Positions 54,800 through 64,000 of a DNA stretch of 64,000 nucleotides are shown here, piece after piece (position 1 is the first letter of the stretch; each line of letters begins with the position of its first letter). The stretch comes from Firmicutes bacterium AM55-24TS (lineage in GTDB: Bacteria; Bacillota; Clostridia; UBA1381). The DNA lies in assembly GCA_003460745.1 (NCBI GenBank), contig QTVU01000011.1:1-64000 (forward strand). Reading direction: 5' to 3'. Both the position numbers and the translations under genes were made by a program. The notes under the pieces were generated by a model, which saw only the letters and a program-made list of their open reading frames with translations, made no database searches and was not told the origin of the DNA.

Positions 54800-55597
54800 A
54801 TGGAGAATTTATGGAATGACGTGATTCCTTATTGGAACGAAGAATTTATAGAGGCTGATGAAACAGCGGTAAGAAAACCGACTATAACGGCATATCCTGC
54901 AAATTCAAAAGGTGCTGTTATTATTTTTCCGGGTGGTGGCTATGTAATAAGAGCCGACCACGAAGGTACTGCATATGCTAAGTGGTTGCAGTCAATCGGT
55001 CTTACTGCATTTGTGGTTGAATACAGAGTTGCACCGTACAAACATCCGGCAGAAATAAGTGACGCAATGCGTGCTGTTAAATATGTCAGATATTACGCCG
55101 ACAAATACGGCATTGATAAGGATAAAATTGCAGTTATGGGTTCAAGTGCCGGTGGACATTTGGCGGCCTCTGTTTCTGTTCATTATGATAAGAAAATGTA
55201 TGAAGATACAGATGAAATAGATAAAGAAAGCTGTAAGCCTGATGCGACAATTTTGTGTTACCCTGTAATAGATATGTTCGAATACAGACATGACGGTTCA
55301 AGAAAAAACTTGATAGGTGAAAGAGCATTACATTCTGATAAAGAGCTTATGTCGCTTTATAAACACGTCACACCTAATACACCGCCTACATTTATATGGC
55401 ATACATCATCAGACCAGGCAGTACCGGTAGAAAATTCTTTGATGTACGCCGACGCACTAAGCAAAGTGCAAGTTTCGTATGAAATGCACATATACCCAAT
55501 CGGTTCTCACGGCTTGGGCTTGGCAGACAGTATACCGCACGTTGCACAGTGGAAAGATTCTCTTGAAAAATGGATAAAACTTAATGATTTAATTTAA
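54800..55597 (+). CDS. Alpha/beta hydrolase, esterase (BD-FAE/AxeA-like)
   Basis: A 265-residue cytoplasmic hydrolase with no signal peptide. The oxyanion loop is FPGGGYVIRA, the nucleophile lies in GSSAGGHLAA, the acid is in SSDQAVPVENS, and the histidine in GSHGLGLAD. The sequence matches intracellular acetyl-ester or xylan-type esterases rather than lipases. It starts two bases after the DUF4340 gene, so it ends the ABC operon. It might trim ester groups from imported oligosaccharides or from a molecule handled by the ABC system. Confidence 0.85.
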   Translation: MENLWNDVIPYWNEEFIEADETAVRKPTITAYPANSKGAVIIFPGGGYVIRADHEGTAYAKWLQSIGLTAFVVEYRVAPYKHPAEISDAMRAVKYVRYYADKYGIDKDKIAVMGSSAGGHLAASVSVHYDKKMYEDTDEIDKESCKPDATILCYPVIDMFEYRHDGSRKNLIGERALHSDKELMSLYKHVTPNTPPTFIWHTSSDQAVPVENSLMYADALSKVQVSYEMHIYPIGSHGLGLADSIPHVAQWKDSLEKWIKLNDLI

Positions 55598-55603
55598 GTA
55601 ACT

Positions 55604-55647
55604 AATGTCACAATAAGTCAGTATCGGCTTGTTGTGACATTTTTTTA
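55604..55647 (+). terminator. Terminator after ABC operon
   Basis: Arms AATGTCACAATAAG / CTTGTTGTGACATT (one G-U pair) with a 10-base loop, then a T-run. Confidence 0.92.
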
Positions 55648-55691
55648 TATGTGTAAAATGTCAAAATACAAAAAAATACATTTAAAAAGAC

Positions 55692-55720
55692 TATACAAAA
55701 CGAAATGAGTGTGATATAAT
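55692..55720 (+). promoter_or_regulatory. Promoter of rex
   Basis: TATACA at 55692-55697 and TATAAT at 55715-55720, spaced 17 bases. The Rex-like site follows immediately. Confidence 0.6.
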
Positions 55721-55722
55721 AA

Positions 55723-55740
55723 ATGTTATATAATTAACAA
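55723..55740 (+). promoter_or_regulatory. Probable Rex operator (autoregulation)
   Basis: ATGTTAT-ATAA-TTAACAA matches the Firmicute Rex consensus TTGTTAA-N4-TTAACAA at 12 of 14 positions. It sits between the -10 box and the rex start codon, where a bound Rex would block transcription. Confidence 0.55.
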
Positions 55741-55754
55741 GGGGTTTAGAGGAC

Positions 55755-56393
55755 ATGAGTGAAAATGAAAAGAAAGTTCCTACGGTCGTAGTTAAACGTC
55801 TGCCACGCTATTACAGATATTTGGGCGAACTTTTAAAGCAGGATATAAAGCGTATTTCCTCAAATGCACTTAGCGTAAAAATGAACGTGACTGCATCACA
55901 AATCAGACAGGATTTTAACTATTTCGGCGGTTTCGGTCAGCAGGGATACGGCTATAATGTCGAACATCTTTATAACGAAATCGGTGACATATTAGGACTT
56001 AATGACGGAGATACTACTGTTATAGTCGGAGCCGGTAATCTCGGCAGAGCATTGGCAAGTCACGATACGTTTGAAAAAAGAGGCTTTAAACTGGTAGGCA
56101 TTTTTGATAATGACATTAATATAATTGGTACAAAAATCAACGGTATAGAAGTTATGTCAATAGATAAGCTTGAGGAATTTTTGAATTCGCATAGAGTTGA
56201 CATCGGAATTCTTACCGTACCGAAAGCGGCAGTAATGAAAACGGCTGAAAAATTGGTTAATTGCGGAGTTAAAGGTCTTATGAACTTTTCGTATACCGAA
56301 CTTAAATTCGATAAGGACGTAGCGGTGGAAAACGTTCACCTTTCAGATCCGCTTATGACATTGTCATACAAAATCAAGCAAAATCAGAATTAA
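55755..56393 (+). CDS. rex: Redox-sensing transcriptional repressor Rex
   Basis: A 212-residue regulator that senses the NADH/NAD+ ratio. The N-terminal winged helix has KRLPRYYRYLGELL and SQIRQDFNYFGGFGQQGYGY. The Rossmann domain has the NAD(H) loop VGAGNLGRAL, and D119-region FDND supports nucleotide binding. It represses fermentation and NADH-oxidation genes. AAGGGG precedes the ATG. It leads a cluster with the P-loop protein, uvrB and uvrA. Confidence 0.95.
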   Translation: MSENEKKVPTVVVKRLPRYYRYLGELLKQDIKRISSNALSVKMNVTASQIRQDFNYFGGFGQQGYGYNVEHLYNEIGDILGLNDGDTTVIVGAGNLGRALASHDTFEKRGFKLVGIFDNDINIIGTKINGIEVMSIDKLEEFLNSHRVDIGILTVPKAAVMKTAEKLVNCGVKGLMNFSYTELKFDKDVAVENVHLSDPLMTLSYKIKQNQN

Positions 56394-56405
56394 GGTGTTA
56401 TAATT

Positions 56406-57221
56406 ATGAGAGTTATCGCATTTGTAGGTCCGAGTGGAACAGGAAAGAGTTACAGAAGTGTTATGGTTTCGCAGCAATATGGAGCTGACGCTATAATTGA
56501 TGACGGCTTGCTTATTTCTCACGGAAAAGTTATAGCCGGCACATCTGCCAAAAAAGAACCGACAAAAATTGCGTCTGTTAAACACGCACTTTTTATGAAT
56601 CCGTCGCAGGTAAATGAAATAAAAAAAGTTCTGAAAAGGAATAAGATTAAGTGCCTTATGATTTTGGGTACATCTGACGGAATGGTAAATAAAATTGCTA
56701 AAAATATCGGTGTTCATGAGGTTGAACAAATTATAAGAATAGAGGATGTTGCAACACCCGAAGAAATGAATATGGCACTTAGAATGCGTACAGTTGAAGG
56801 GAAACACGTTATTCCTGTTCCGACATTTGAAATAAAGAAGGAATTTTCAGGATATTTCTTGCATCCGTTAAGAAGATTTCAAAAAAATCTTGATTCGGAA
56901 ATAACAACCGCCGAGGCTGATAAATCAATCGTCAGACCCACATTCAGTTATATGGGTGACTATATTATCTCAGATAATGTTATAAATTCAATAGCAATAC
57001 ATGAGGCACAAAAGATCGACGGGCTAATTAAGGTGCAAAATATAAACCTAAGAAAAACAGGACACGGTGTACATATAGATATGACAGTCATTTTACAATA
57101 TGGCTGTGATATTTTTTCTGTATGTAAAAATATTCAGCTTGCAGTCAGAAATAATGTTGAACAATATACGTCGATAAATGCAAGAAGAATAAATATACTT
57201 GTTAAAAATCTAAGGAAATAA
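56406..57221 (+). CDS. P-loop NTPase fused to an Asp23/Gls24-like domain
   Basis: A 271-residue cytoplasmic protein. The N-terminus has a Walker A motif FVGPSGTGKSYRSV (residues 6-19) followed by an ATPase-like region to about 180. The last about 75 residues, starting IDGLIKVQNINLRKTGHGV and ending RRINILVKNLRK, resemble the Asp23/Gls24 fold (beta-strands ending in VNVxVxxL). The middle is DNA- or RNA-binding-like but unassigned. It starts 12 bases after rex and precedes uvrB by 21. I do not know its function; it may link nucleotide hydrolysis to cell-envelope or stress control. Confidence 0.6.
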   Translation: MRVIAFVGPSGTGKSYRSVMVSQQYGADAIIDDGLLISHGKVIAGTSAKKEPTKIASVKHALFMNPSQVNEIKKVLKRNKIKCLMILGTSDGMVNKIAKNIGVHEVEQIIRIEDVATPEEMNMALRMRTVEGKHVIPVPTFEIKKEFSGYFLHPLRRFQKNLDSEITTAEADKSIVRPTFSYMGDYIISDNVINSIAIHEAQKIDGLIKVQNINLRKTGHGVHIDMTVILQYGCDIFSVCKNIQLAVRNNVEQYTSINARRINILVKNLRK

Positions 57222-57242
57222 CCATTAAGAAGGGGAAGCTGT

Positions 57243-59207
57243 ATGGATAAATTTGAACTCGTTTCTGAATTTAAACCACAAGGAGATCAGCCGCAGGCAA
57301 TTCAAACACTTGTTGACGGAATAAAAAAAGGCGAGAAATGCCAAACTTTGCTCGGTGTAACAGGTTCGGGAAAAACTTTCACTATGGCAAATGTCATTGC
57401 ACAAGTGAACAAACCTACCATTGTACTTGCTCATAATAAAACCCTTGCCGCACAGCTTTGCAGTGAATTTAAAGAATTTTTTCCAAATAACTGTGTTGAA
57501 TTTTTCGTGTCGTATTACGATTATTATCAACCAGAGGCATATATTCCGCAAACCGATACGTTTATCGAGAAAAATTCACTGACCAATGATGAAATAGATA
57601 AACTACGTCACAGTGCCACATTTGCTTTGCTTGAAAGAAAGGACGTTATAATCGTAGCAAGTGTATCTTGCATATACGGTTTGGGCGATCCTGAAGATTA
57701 TAAAAATCTTATGCTTTCTTTGCGTGTAGGAATGGTAAAAGACAGAGATGAGCTTCTAAAAAAACTTGTTTCAATGCAATATGAAAGAAATGATATTAAC
57801 TTTGTCAGAAACAAGTTTCGCGTCAGAGGTGACGTGGTGGAAATATTTCCGTCCAATAACGGTGAAAACGCTATTCGTGTCGAGTTTTTCGGCGACGAAA
57901 TAGAACGTATTTGCGAAGTAAACGTAGTTACAGGTGAAATTGTAGGTGTAAGGCAACACGCAGTTATATCTCCGGCCTCTCACTATGTTACAACCAACGA
58001 AAAAATGATTGCGGCACTTGCCGGAATTGAGGCTGAAATGCGTGAACAGGTTAAGTATTTCAAAGAACGTGATTTACTTATCGAAGCACAAAGAATTGAA
58101 CAGCGTACAATGTACGATATAGAAATGATGCAGGAAATAGGATTTTGTCAAGGTATAGAAAACTATTCAAGACATATAAGCGGTCGTGCTCCGGGAAGTG
58201 CACCGTATACATTGCTTGACTATTTTCCTGACGATTATCTTATGATTATAGACGAGTCACACGTTACAATACCGCAGGTGCGCGCGATGTATAACGGTGA
58301 CAGAGCCAGAAAAGAAACGCTTATTAAATACGGTTTCCGTTTGCCGAGTGCGGCTGATAACAGACCTTTGAAATTTGAAGAATTTGAAGATAGATTAAAT
58401 CAGGTAATATTCACAAGCGCGACACCGTCAGATTATGAAAAAGAACATTCAACGGTTGTTGCGGAACAGGTTATCAGACCGACAGGACTTCTTGACCCTA
58501 AAATAACAATTAAACCTACCGAAAATCAAATTGATGACCTTATCGGTGAAATTAATAAGCGTACCGAACAAGGTTTTAGAACGCTTGTGACAACGCTTAC
58601 AAAACGTATGGCAGAGGATTTGACCGATTATCTTACCGGTGTAGGTATTAAAGTTCGTTATATGCACTCCGATATATCGACAATCGAACGTGCGGAAATT
58701 ATCAAAGATTTGCGTATGGGTGAATTTGATGTACTTGTCGGAATTAACCTTTTAAGAGAAGGACTTGATATACCCGAAGTTGCACTTGTTGCGATACTTG
58801 ACGCGGATAAAGAAGGTTTCTTAAGAAGTGAAATGTCACTTATTCAGACTATCGGTCGTGCCGCGCGTAACAGTGAGGGACAAGTTATTATGTATGCCGA
58901 TACGGTTACAAAATCAATGAAAAAGGCGATTGACGAAACAGACAGACGTCGAGGTATTCAGCAGAAGTTTAATGAAGAACACGGCATAATACCAAAGACA
59001 ATTAAGAAAGACATCAGAGATATTATAGAATCATTAAAGCCTATTGAGGACGATACCGAAACCGCAGAAGAAAATATCATAAATTACGAAAAGACCATTG
59101 CCGAGCTTCAGGCTAAGATGATTAAAGCGGCTGAAAATCTTGAATTTGAAGAAGCCGCGGCTTTGCGTGACAGAATACGAAAATTAGAAAAAGAAATGAG
59201 TGAATAA
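57243..59207 (+). CDS. uvrB: Excinuclease ABC subunit B (UvrB)
   Basis: A 654-residue helicase-like DNA damage-verification protein. Walker [13 protein letters not shown], the beta-hairpin [24 protein letters not shown]-type motif [12 protein letters not shown] and helicase motif [11 protein letters not shown] are all present. The C-terminal UVR motif (about 615-650) binds UvrC. It loads onto damage from UvrA. The normal family length is kept. No obvious LexA box was found upstream, and the gene seems to be read from the rex operon. Confidence 0.97.
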   Translation: MDKFELVSEFKPQGDQPQAIQTLVDGIKKGEKCQTLLGVTGSGKTFTMANVIAQVNKPTIVLAHNKTLAAQLCSEFKEFFPNNCVEFFVSYYDYYQPEAYIPQTDTFIEKNSLTNDEIDKLRHSATFALLERKDVIIVASVSCIYGLGDPEDYKNLMLSLRVGMVKDRDELLKKLVSMQYERNDINFVRNKFRVRGDVVEIFPSNNGENAIRVEFFGDEIERICEVNVVTGEIVGVRQHAVISPASHYVTTNEKMIAALAGIEAEMREQVKYFKERDLLIEAQRIEQRTMYDIEMMQEIGFCQGIENYSRHISGRAPGSAPYTLLDYFPDDYLMIIDESHVTIPQVRAMYNGDRARKETLIKYGFRLPSAADNRPLKFEEFEDRLNQVIFTSATPSDYEKEHSTVVAEQVIRPTGLLDPKITIKPTENQIDDLIGEINKRTEQGFRTLVTTLTKRMAEDLTDYLTGVGIKVRYMHSDISTIERAEIIKDLRMGEFDVLVGINLLREGLDIPEVALVAILDADKEGFLRSEMSLIQTIGRAARNSEGQVIMYADTVTKSMKKAIDETDRRRGIQQKFNEEHGIIPKTIKKDIRDIIESLKPIEDDTETAEENIINYEKTIAELQAKMIKAAENLEFEEAAALRDRIRKLEKEMSE

Positions 59208-59208
59208 A

Positions 59209-59589
59209 ATGGATTATGAGCTTAAAAATAAGCTTGTTAAGATAATTTCAAAAAACATTCTCACTCCTGTTATATATATGATTGAAAACGATAATCTACT
59301 TGATTTTATATGTTTTTGTGATAGAAATATAAAAATGCAGGAAATATATAATGTAGAACAGCAAATAAAAGAGGTTACAAACAAAAATGTTGAGATAATC
59401 GACATTCGTGAATTCGGCGAATCGGAAAGAATTGAAGTGATAAATCAAGCGACTTTAATTTATTCCGAACATCCGCTGATCGAAAAAATATTTGCTCAAT
59501 CAATGATGGAAGATTTTAAAATTGCTATGGATGAAAGAAAGGACGTTCAGCAGAGATATAAAGAATGCGGAACGTGCTATTTACAGTAA
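59209..59589 (+). CDS. Small conserved-looking protein between uvrB and uvrA
   Basis: A 126-residue soluble protein. The open frame goes back to a GTG at 59200, but ATG 59209 is the first methionine after the uvrB stop; neither has a good ribosome site. The middle part ([20 protein letters not shown] ... [20 protein letters not shown]) resembles nucleotidyltransferase-like (MNT) proteins with the typical D-x-x-L-x-E-F rhythm, but the GSxxxG active-site motif is absent. It is thus unassigned. Position between uvrB and uvrA suggests co-expression with repair genes. Confidence 0.55.
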   Translation: MDYELKNKLVKIISKNILTPVIYMIENDNLLDFICFCDRNIKMQEIYNVEQQIKEVTNKNVEIIDIREFGESERIEVINQATLIYSEHPLIEKIFAQSMMEDFKIAMDERKDVQQRYKECGTCYLQ

Positions 59590-59604
59590 AACAGAGGTAA
59601 ATCA

Positions 59605-62427
59605 ATGGAAAAGGATATTATAATTAAAGGTGCAAGAGAGCATAATCTTAAAAATATCGATGTAAAAATACCGCGAGAAAAGCTTGTCGTACTTACGGGG
59701 CTTTCGGGCTCTGGTAAATCATCTTTGGCGTTTGATACAATTTATGCAGAGGGACAAAGAAGATATGTAGAGTCACTGTCGTCATATGCAAGAATGTTTC
59801 TCGGTCAAATGGAAAAGCCTGATGTAGATTATATTGACGGTTTGTCGCCTGCAATCAGCATCGACCAAAAAACAACATCAAAAAATCCACGTTCAACAGT
59901 CGGTACAGTTACCGAAATATATGATTATTTAAGACTTTTGTATGCCCGAATCGGTATACCGCATTGCCCTAAATGCGGTAAAGAGGTTCAAAGACAGAGT
60001 ATAGACCAAATTGTTGACAAAATTATGTCATTGGGCGAAGGTACAAAAATTCAAATTCTTGCGCCTGTTATACGCGGTAAAAAAGGTGAGCATAAAAAAG
60101 TCTTTGAAAATGCAAGAAAAAGCGGATATGTGCGTGTAAAGGCTGACGGTGAACAATATGATTTAAGTGAGCCGATAGAATTAAAGAAAACGCAAAAGCA
60201 CAACATAGAAATTATCATAGACAGATTGATTATTCGTGAAAATATTGTTCAGAGACTTACCGATTCACTTGAAACAGCCATTGCATTGACAGGTGATGTT
60301 GTGCTTGTCGAGGTTATCGGCGGAGAGATTATGTCTTTCAGTCAGAATTTTGCGTGTGACGATTGCGGTATCAGCTTGCAGGAGCTTACTCCGAGATTGT
60401 TTTCTTTCAATAATCCATACGGTGCGTGTGATAATTGTGACGGTTTGGGTGCGTTGTCTAAAATCGACCCCGACCTTGTTATAGCAGACGAAAATTTAAG
60501 TATAATAAACGGTGCTATTTCAGCGACAGGCTGGGCAAATGCAAATAAAAAAGATTCGATGGCTTATATGTATTTTACTGCCCTTGCAGATTACTACGGA
60601 TTTGACGTAAATACACCGTATAAAGATTTGCCTAAAGATATACAAAACATTATTCTTTACGGAACAGGCGATACAAACATTCCTATGAATTATGAACGCA
60701 GTTATGGCAGCGGTAAATACAGTGCACCGTTTGAAGGCGTTATAACAAACCTTGAAAGACGTTATAATGCCAACACATACGATTATGTAAAGAACGACAT
60801 TGAACGTTACGTCAATGACGTAACTTGTCCGAAATGTCACGGTGCAAGACTTAATGATGAAGTACTTGCGGTTACAATTAACGGAGTTAATATATATGAA
60901 TTTACAACTATGTCTATCCAAAAAGAAATGGATTTTGTAAATTCATTGGAACTTACCGAACGTGAAAAAATGATTGGCGAACAGATTTTGAAAGAAATCA
61001 AGGCAAGACTTAAATTCTTGCTTGACGTAGGTCTTGATTATCTTTCATTGTCACGTTCGGCAGGGACTTTGTCGGGCGGTGAGGCACAGAGAATACGTCT
61101 CGCAACTCAAATAGGCTCGGGACTTATGGGAGTGTTGTATATTCTTGACGAGCCGAGTATCGGACTTCATCAACGTGACAATGACAGACTTATCGAAACA
61201 CTTAAACATCTTCGTGATTTGGGTAATACGGTAATCGTTGTTGAACATGACACCGATACAATGTATGCCGCAGATTATATTGTTGACATCGGTCCGGGAG
61301 CAGGTGTAAACGGCGGTGAACTCGTAGGAGAGGGGTCCGTTGAAGATTTGATTAAATCACCTCGTTCAATAACGGGTAAATATCTTAGCGGTGAACTTAA
61401 AATTGAAGTACCTAAGGAACGCAGAAAACCGACGGGTTGGATTGAAGTGCGTGGTGCAAAAGAAAATAATCTTAAAAACATCAACGTAAAAATACCGACA
61501 GGTGTTATGACTTGTGTCACAGGTGTTTCGGGTTCGGGTAAGTCGTCATTGGTAAATGAAATACTTTACAAAAAACTTGCTCACGTTTTAAATCGTGCAA
61601 GAACTCATGCCGGCGCACATAAAGAGATAAAGGGCATAGAACAGCTTGACAAAATTATTGATATAAACCAGTCACCGATTGGAAGAACACCACGTTCAAA
61701 TCCGGCAACATATACAAATGTTTTCGGTGATATTCGTGAAGTCTTTGCATCTACAAATGAGGCAAAAGTGCGTGGTTATAAATCAGGACGTTTTAGCTTT
61801 AACGTAAAAGGCGGACGTTGTGAAGCTTGTAGCGGTGACGGTATAAAGAAGATAGAAATGCACTTTTTGGCGGATATATTTGTTCCTTGCGAGGTATGTA
61901 AGGGTAAGAGATATAACAGAGAAACTCTTGAAGTTAAATACAAGGGCAAAAATATTTATGAAGTGCTTGAAATGACGGTTGATGAGGGTGTTGAATTTTT
62001 TGGAAACATTCCGAAGATAAAGAGAAAACTTGAAACTTTACAGGAAGTCGGTCTTGGATATATCAAACTCGGTCAAAGCTCAACAACTTTGTCAGGCGGT
62101 GAAGCACAACGTGTTAAACTTGCAACGGAGCTTTCAAAGAGAAGTACAGGGAAGACGATTTATATTCTTGACGAGCCTACAACAGGACTTCATACTGCTG
62201 ACGTTCACAAACTTACGGAAGTGCTTGATAAACTTGTTGAGGGTGGTAATACCGTTGTTGTAATCGAACATAACCTTGATGTTATAAAAACCGCAGACTA
62301 TATCATTGATATGGGACCTGAGGGCGGCGATAACGGCGGTACCGTGATTGCGTCAGGTACACCTGAGCAGGTTGCAAAAGTCGAAAAATCTTATACCGGA
62401 AAATATTTAAAAAAAATGCTCGAATAA
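59605..62427 (+). CDS. uvrA: Excinuclease ABC subunit A (UvrA)
   Basis: A 940-residue damage-recognition ATPase. Two ABC-type ATPase halves each have Walker A ([24 protein letters not shown]), signature LSGGEAQR, and Walker B ([22 protein letters not shown]). Zinc motifs include [16 protein letters not shown] with CDNCDG, and CEACSGDG with CEVCKG. It forms the first complex with UvrB at damaged DNA. It follows the small gene by 15 bases and ends the cluster. Confidence 0.97.
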   Translation: MEKDIIIKGAREHNLKNIDVKIPREKLVVLTGLSGSGKSSLAFDTIYAEGQRRYVESLSSYARMFLGQMEKPDVDYIDGLSPAISIDQKTTSKNPRSTVGTVTEIYDYLRLLYARIGIPHCPKCGKEVQRQSIDQIVDKIMSLGEGTKIQILAPVIRGKKGEHKKVFENARKSGYVRVKADGEQYDLSEPIELKKTQKHNIEIIIDRLIIRENIVQRLTDSLETAIALTGDVVLVEVIGGEIMSFSQNFACDDCGISLQELTPRLFSFNNPYGACDNCDGLGALSKIDPDLVIADENLSIINGAISATGWANANKKDSMAYMYFTALADYYGFDVNTPYKDLPKDIQNIILYGTGDTNIPMNYERSYGSGKYSAPFEGVITNLERRYNANTYDYVKNDIERYVNDVTCPKCHGARLNDEVLAVTINGVNIYEFTTMSIQKEMDFVNSLELTEREKMIGEQILKEIKARLKFLLDVGLDYLSLSRSAGTLSGGEAQRIRLATQIGSGLMGVLYILDEPSIGLHQRDNDRLIETLKHLRDLGNTVIVVEHDTDTMYAADYIVDIGPGAGVNGGELVGEGSVEDLIKSPRSITGKYLSGELKIEVPKERRKPTGWIEVRGAKENNLKNINVKIPTGVMTCVTGVSGSGKSSLVNEILYKKLAHVLNRARTHAGAHKEIKGIEQLDKIIDINQSPIGRTPRSNPATYTNVFGDIREVFASTNEAKVRGYKSGRFSFNVKGGRCEACSGDGIKKIEMHFLADIFVPCEVCKGKRYNRETLEVKYKGKNIYEVLEMTVDEGVEFFGNIPKIKRKLETLQEVGLGYIKLGQSSTTLSGGEAQRVKLATELSKRSTGKTIYILDEPTTGLHTADVHKLTEVLDKLVEGGNTVVVIEHNLDVIKTADYIIDMGPEGGDNGGTVIASGTPEQVAKVEKSYTGKYLKKMLE

Positions 62428-62431
62428 AACC

Positions 62432-62460
62432 TTGACAAAATAAAAAAAGAGTGTTAGAAT
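62432..62460 (+). promoter_or_regulatory. Promoter of thrS leader
   Basis: TTGACA at 62432-62437 and TAGAAT at 62455-62460, spaced 17 bases, at the start of the T-box leader. Confidence 0.75.
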
Positions 62461-62469
62461 AACTCTAGA

Positions 62470-62730
62470 GCGTAGATGAAGACAGTAGCATTAGCAAAAG
62501 TCACAAGAGAGAGAACGTCATGGGCTGTAAGCGTTCTTTGATGGGCTTGATGTGAATACCACTTCGGAGCTGCGGACTGAACAATTTATATTAAGTAAGT
62601 TTTGCCGTATTCCTTACGAAACAAGGACGAACTAAGTGACAGCATTATATGCTGTAATTAGGGTGGAACCGTGTATATTTATGCACCCCTAAGGTATGGA
62701 TATTATCCGTACTTTAGGGGTGTTTTTAGT
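62470..62730 (+). promoter_or_regulatory. T-box riboswitch, threonine-specific
   Basis: A leader with the conserved T-box AGGGTGGAACCGTG (62660-62673), whose TGGAAC pairs with uncharged tRNA. A specifier-loop codon ACC (62558-62560, followed by A) encodes threonine, fitting thrS. The terminator is at 62684-62727: arms CACCCCTAAGGTA / TACTTTAGGGGTG with a G-U pair, then a T-run. When tRNA(Thr) is uncharged, the antiterminator forms and thrS is transcribed. Stem I begins near 62500. No protein-coding gene is seen in the leader. Confidence 0.88.
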
Positions 62731-62755
62731 TTATAAAAAGAAAGGACTAATAAAA

Positions 62756-64000
62756 ATGGAAATGAATGAACTACAAACACTAAGACATTCAGCCTCGCAT
62801 ATGCTTGCACAGGCTGTAAAAAGACTTTATCCGGATACAAAACTTGCTATCGGTCCGGCTATTGATGACGGTTTTTACTATGATTTTGATACGGAGCATA
62901 CTTTCACCCCTGAGGATTTAGAAGCTCTTGAAAAAGAAATGAAAAAAATCGCTAAAGAAAACCTTAAAATCGAAAGATTTGAATTGCCGAGAGCAGAGGC
63001 TCTTGAATTAATGAAAGATGAGCCATACAAAGTTGAATTGATTAACGATTTACCCGAAGATGCTACAATTTCTTTCTATAAGCAAGGCGATTTTGTTGAC
63101 CTATGTGCAGGACCTCACGTAAATTACACAAGCAAGGTTAAAGCATACAAACTTTTAAGTGCAACAGGCGCATATTGGAGAGGTAATGAGAAAAACAAGA
63201 TGTTACAACGTATTTACGGTACTGCTTTCCTAAATAAAGCCGACCTTGAGGCACATCTTGAACAGCTTGAAGAGGCAAAAAAACGTGACCATAATAAGCT
63301 TGGACGTGAACTTGAATTGTTTACAACAGTTGATTATATCGGTCAAGGTCTTCCTATTATGCTTCCAAAGGGTGCAAGAGTAATTCAATTACTTCAAAGA
63401 TGGGTTGAAGATGAAGAACAAAAACGTGGCTGGCAGCTTACAAAGACACCTCTAATGGCAAAGAGCGACTTGTATAAAATTTCAGGTCACTGGGATCACT
63501 ATAAAGAAGGTATGTTCGTACTTGGCGATGAAGAAAAGGATAAGGAAGTATTTGCACTTCGGCCGATGACTTGTCCGTTCCAGTATCAAGCGTTTTTAAA
63601 CAGAGGTCGTTCATACAGAGATTTGCCTATGAGACTTAATGAAACATCGACACTTTTCAGAAATGAGGCGTCGGGTGAAATGCACGGACTAATCCGTGTA
63701 CGTCAGTTCACAATTTCAGAGGGACACTTGATGTGTACACCTGAACAGCTTGAAGAAGAATTTAAGGGTTGTCTTGAACTTACAAACCATATGCTTACAA
63801 CTCTTGGATTAATTGAAGACGTTTCATATCGTTTCTCGCAATGGGATCCTGACGACAGAGAAAAGTATATCGGTACAGAAGAACAGTGGAACGAAGCACA
63901 AGATACGATGGAGAAAATCTTGAAAGATCTTAACATTGATTATAAAGTCGGTGTCGGTGAGGCTGCATTCTACGGCCCGAAACTTGATATTCAAATTAAG
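62756..64000 (+). CDS. thrS: Threonyl-tRNA synthetase, truncated by window end
   Basis: The first 415 codons of ThrRS, beginning MEMNELQTLRHSASHMLAQA at ATG 62756 after an AAAGGA site. The editing-domain zinc-like HxxxH (HSASH) and VDLCAGPH are present, and the catalytic core begins with LPIMLPKGARVIQLL and ALRPMTCPFQYQAFL. The motif RVRQFTISEGHLMC differs from the classical RVRxFTQDDAHIFC. There is no N-terminal TGS domain, so the full protein would be about 580 residues. It charges tRNA(Thr) and is controlled by the T-box upstream. Confidence 0.92.
   Translation, partial: MEMNELQTLRHSASHMLAQAVKRLYPDTKLAIGPAIDDGFYYDFDTEHTFTPEDLEALEKEMKKIAKENLKIERFELPRAEALELMKDEPYKVELINDLPEDATISFYKQGDFVDLCAGPHVNYTSKVKAYKLLSATGAYWRGNEKNKMLQRIYGTAFLNKADLEAHLEQLEEAKKRDHNKLGRELELFTTVDYIGQGLPIMLPKGARVIQLLQRWVEDEEQKRGWQLTKTPLMAKSDLYKISGHWDHYKEGMFVLGDEEKDKEVFALRPMTCPFQYQAFLNRGRSYRDLPMRLNETSTLFRNEASGEMHGLIRVRQFTISEGHLMCTPEQLEEEFKGCLELTNHMLTTLGLIEDVSYRFSQWDPDDREKYIGTEEQWNEAQDTMEKILKDLNIDYKVGVGEAAFYGPKLDIQIK

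Noticed and set aside
57200..57243. LexA/SOS box upstream of uvrB
   Set aside because: I looked for a GAAC-N4-GTTC-type site in the short gap before uvrB and in the rex promoter region and saw none.
1..64000. CRISPR arrays, tRNA and rRNA genes
   Set aside because: No regularly spaced direct repeats, tRNA-like cloverleafs or rRNA-like conserved blocks were noticed when reading both strands. This was by eye, so a weak tRNA could be missed.

Overview
This window is a chromosomal segment of an AT-rich, low-GC, Gram-positive anaerobe of the class Clostridia. Supporting signs are the very regular AGGAGG-type ribosome binding sites, TTGACA/TATAAT promoters, a T-box leader, Rex, lipobox-bearing binding proteins and S-layer homology (SLH) sequence. 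The carbohydrate genes point to a gut plant-polysaccharide degrader specialised on pectin (rhamnogalacturonan I and its galactan side chains). Monoglobus-type pectin specialists fit this picture, but that name is an inference. I saw no rRNA, tRNA, CRISPR array or intact transposon.

Layout. 1-2800: a truncated IS30-like transposase start, then a TAXI solute-binding lipoprotein next to a GltS-type permease and a tiny repeat-bearing acidic protein. 2880-5570: a frameshifted D-Ala-D-Ala carboxypeptidase, then a DUF2325 / DUF3793 / flavodoxin cluster behind palindromic TTAG...CTAA operators. The same operator type precedes an HMA-domain membrane protein at 18345, suggesting a small metal (probably iron) regulon. 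5690-18190: galactan island with a ROK kinase, GH53 endo-galactanase, orphan SLH fragment, AraC regulator, GH95 (two frameshifts) and GH43 with Big2 domains. 18340-26150: HMA protein, MATE exporter, secDF, RNase R and a THUMP RNA methyltransferase.

26290-43790: a 2669-residue secreted protein with four different esterase modules, then a rhamnose-type ABC importer (ATPase, two permeases, RhaS-like lipoprotein), a YesM/YesN-type two-component system, a 43-residue zinc ribbon and a frameshifted ribokinase-family gene. 43809-46280 (minus): a compact operon of zinc macrodomain, SirTM-class sirtuin and radical-SAM-like DUF5131 protein, which looks like a reversible ADP-ribosylation module without its usual lipoylation partners. 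46387-64000: MurJ-type flippase, aspS, a Gld-like ABC system with an attenuator-like leader, an esterase, rex with its own operator, a P-loop/Asp23-like fusion, uvrB, a small unknown gene, uvrA, and a T-box-controlled thrS that runs off the end.

How it fits together: secreted esterases would remove acetyl and other ester groups from pectin. GH53, GH43 and GH95 would trim galactan and related side chains. The ABC importer would take up rhamnose-like sugars under YesMN-like control. Four genes are open only after a single-base correction, always one missing base that can be restored as GG or CC. This pattern suggests either base-call/assembly errors or recent inactivation.
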